NCBI GenBank assembly: GCA_934167095.1
Contig: CAKPKE010000029.1
Coordinates: 1-8,300, forward strand
DNA: 8,300 bases
Reading direction: 5' to 3'
Origin: an uncultured Clostridia bacterium
GTDB lineage: Bacteria > Bacillota > Clostridia > TANB77 > CAG-508
Position numbers and translations under genes: made by a program. Shown piece after piece: positions 6,762-8,300 of the stretch (position 1 is its first letter; each line of letters begins with the position of its first letter). Below the pieces are notes generated by a model, which saw nothing but the letters and a program-made list of their open reading frames with translations, had not been told where the DNA came from and searched no databases.

Positions 6762-8228
6762 TCATCTTAGTTCATCTGTATAAATATTATCTTTTTTTAT
6801 CCAAACAGACACACTTCCACCATTAACATAGAAAATTCCATTTCCGTCGTTATCAACGTATACTGTTTCTTGAACATTTCCTGTGACATCATATAATATT
6901 GAATTTGCAAGGCGTTTTCCAACATTCATCATCTTATTTCCGCCAGGGCCATCTGTTATAATTACTGCCATTCCTGAATCTGGATGTTCATCATCGCCAG
7001 ATACTGTCCAGCCAATTATATTAAAATCATCTAAATAATCTTTTTGCTCACCATATAAAAAGTATTTTCTACATAGCATTAATTTTTGCAAAATTATATC
7101 AAGCGGTGGTAAAACTTTTGCTCTTACTCCATAATAGTCGCCATAGAAAACGCAAGGAAGTCCGGCTTTTCTAAGCAAAATCAAGCTATATGCTATTGGC
7201 TTAAACCAAGTTGGTATCCAAGAGTCTAAAGCTTGTCCCATTTCTGTGTCATGATTATCAACAAATGTTACAGCATACTCTGGCTCACTTTGTACAAGTG
7301 TATTTTCAAATATTTTACTCATGTCAAAGTTACTTAAGTCATTTGCAGCTTTAAAAAAATTATAATGTAATGGCACATCAAATAGTTTCATTGAATGTTC
7401 TGTGATTTCTAGATAACTTTTTAAAGCTTCAACATTTGAGCTCCAATATTCTCCAACTGCAGGAAGATTTTCTGATGCATATTCTCTCATATCTTTAAGC
7501 CATTGCTTATAAAAAGCTGCACTAATATGTTTTACTGCATCAATTCTAAATCCGTCTACGTTTGTCATATTTAAGTACCACTTGCCCCATGATGTTAGTT
7601 CTCGTACAACATTAACATTGTCAAAATCAATATCTGCACCCATTAGATAGTCAAAATTACCATTTTCTGTGTCAACATCATCGTCCCAATTTTTGCCATA
7701 AAATCTAAATATAGAATTTCTTTTTTCTTTTTCATCCCAGTCGACACCTTTGAAATGAGTCCAATTCCATTTAAAATCTGAATATTTGTTATCTCTTCCA
7801 GGGAAATTAAATTTTGTCCATGCTTTTATTGTTCGTGGCTCTTGCACTGTAATAGTTCTGTTACTAAAATCATCTTCATAGGCAATTACATCTTCTAACT
7901 CATCTGCTCCCATTTTATGATTTAAAACAATATCTGCTAAGACTTTAATGTTATTTTCTTTTAGTACTCTTATAGCATTCAAATATTCATCTTTTGTTCC
8001 ATATTTAGTTCTAACAGATTCTTTTTGGTCAAACTCTCCTAAGTCATATAGGTCATAAGCTCCATATCCAGAATCTTGTACTCCCCCACTTGCTTTGTAT
8101 GCTGGCGGAAGCCACATTCCTGTTATTCCTAATTTTTTTAATTTTTCTGCTTCTTTTGTTACTTTATTCCATAGATTTTCATCTTCAGTAATATACCATT
8201 CAAAATATTGCATTAATGTTTTATTCAT
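6762..8228 (-). CDS. amyA: Cytoplasmic alpha-amylase, GH13 (AmyA-like)
   Basis: This 488-residue enzyme hydrolyses internal alpha-1,4 bonds of starch, glycogen or maltodextrins. Lacking a signal peptide, it probably acts on intracellular glucans. It aligns by eye along its length with E. coli AmyA (495 residues). The GH13 regions are present in order: DIVLNH (99-104), GFRIDAVKH with nucleophile D230, GEYW with acid/base E260, and FVDNHD with stabiliser D327. Domain B carries the GNFDYLMGADIDF stretch typical of this subfamily, and the C-terminal beta domain ends in NGGSVSVWI. After FYGDYYG the loop is about 10 residues shorter than in E. coli AmyA. I chose the ATG at 8228 because MNKTLMQYFEWY matches the family start. 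In-frame ATG 8243 and GTG 8246 would add 5 or 6 residues. It heads a unit with the small GC-rich ORF. Confidence 0.95.
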   Translation of the reverse strand: MNKTLMQYFEWYITEDENLWNKVTKEAEKLKKLGITGMWLPPAYKASGGVQDSGYGAYDLYDLGEFDQKESVRTKYGTKDEYLNAIRVLKENNIKVLADIVLNHKMGADELEDVIAYEDDFSNRTITVQEPRTIKAWTKFNFPGRDNKYSDFKWNWTHFKGVDWDEKEKRNSIFRFYGKNWDDDVDTENGNFDYLMGADIDFDNVNVVRELTSWGKWYLNMTNVDGFRIDAVKHISAAFYKQWLKDMREYASENLPAVGEYWSSNVEALKSYLEITEHSMKLFDVPLHYNFFKAANDLSNFDMSKIFENTLVQSEPEYAVTFVDNHDTEMGQALDSWIPTWFKPIAYSLILLRKAGLPCVFYGDYYGVRAKVLPPLDIILQKLMLCRKYFLYGEQKDYLDDFNIIGWTVSGDDEHPDSGMAVIITDGPGGNKMMNVGKRLANSILYDVTGNVQETVYVDNDGNGIFYVNGGSVSVWIKKDNIYTDELR

Positions 8229-8241
8229 TTTTCCCAAAATC

Positions 8242-8249
8242 ATCACCTC
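8242..8249 (-). promoter_or_regulatory. Extended Shine-Dalgarno match upstream of the amylase
   Basis: GAGGTGAT matches eight bases of the extended consensus AAGGAGGTGATC. Its position is awkward: the ATG at 8243 overlaps its end, while the homology-supported ATG at 8228 lies 17 bases beyond the GAGG core. A weaker GGGA (8232-8235) sits close to 8228. The site supports initiation in this region but does not settle the start. Confidence 0.5.
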
Positions 8250-8261
8250 ATTGCAATTTTA

Positions 8262-8290
8262 ATAATACCACTACAAAAAAAATAAAACAA
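8262..8290 (-). promoter_or_regulatory. Probable promoter of the amylase unit
   Basis: On the minus strand TTGTTT (8285-8290) is followed by 17 bases and TATTAT (8262-8267), which is preceded by TGG as an extended -10. Transcription would start near 8255. The -35 box is poor (3 of 6) and lies in a T-rich run, so the extended -10 carries most of the evidence. No cre-like catabolite site is recognised. Confidence 0.55.
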
Positions 8291-8300
8291 GTCTATCTTA

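Noticed and set aside
6598..6783. A plus-strand ORF of 61 codons over the GC-rich island.
   Set aside because: Its product is Ser/Arg/Leu-rich without recognisable pattern, it has no ribosome site or promoter, and it overlaps the amylase end. The minus-strand 48-codon frame reads far better.
1..8300. tRNA, rRNA, CRISPR arrays, prophage or insertion sequences.
   Set aside because: No cloverleaf-like segments, regularly spaced repeats, transposase or integrase motifs were seen on either strand.

Overview
The window is AT-rich (roughly 30% GC by eye) with strong AAGGAGG/GGAGG ribosome binding sites, TTGACA/TATAAT-type promoters, AGA-rich arginine codons, and TGA used as a stop. This fits a low-GC Firmicute of the Clostridia type using the standard code. 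The species cannot be named from the sequence. Every gene but one lies on the minus strand.

Positions 4119 down to 1 hold a minus-strand metal operon behind one good promoter. Its order is a ZIP-family (GufA/BbZIP-like) divalent metal transporter, a DUF2238/YjdF-like membrane protein, a CopZ-like copper chaperone, and a CopA-type Cu+ P1B-ATPase that runs off the left edge of the window. The gaps are 13, 45 and 2 bases. The ZIP protein would move divalent metals such as Zn or Fe into the cytosol. CopZ would hand Cu(I) to CopA for export. The DUF2238 protein has no known role. No CsoR or CopY gene and no recognisable copper operator is visible.

Positions 4135-5598 form a single-gene plus-strand unit with its own extended -10 promoter and a two-way terminator. 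It encodes a 454-residue protein that I read as a GNAT-like acetyltransferase fold split by a long helical insert and ending in a basic coiled coil. Its family is not recognised.

Positions 6482 down to 5597 hold a short-chain dehydrogenase/reductase with its own promoter, convergent with the GNAT-like gene.

Positions 8290 down to 6517 hold a minus-strand unit: a cytoplasmic GH13 alpha-amylase close to E. coli AmyA, then 10 bases later a 48-codon ORF of about 50% GC, then a long hairpin terminator. This small ORF is the main surprise of the window. Its base composition and codon use differ sharply from its surroundings, it reads as a plausible acidic soluble protein, and it is easily missed because of its size.
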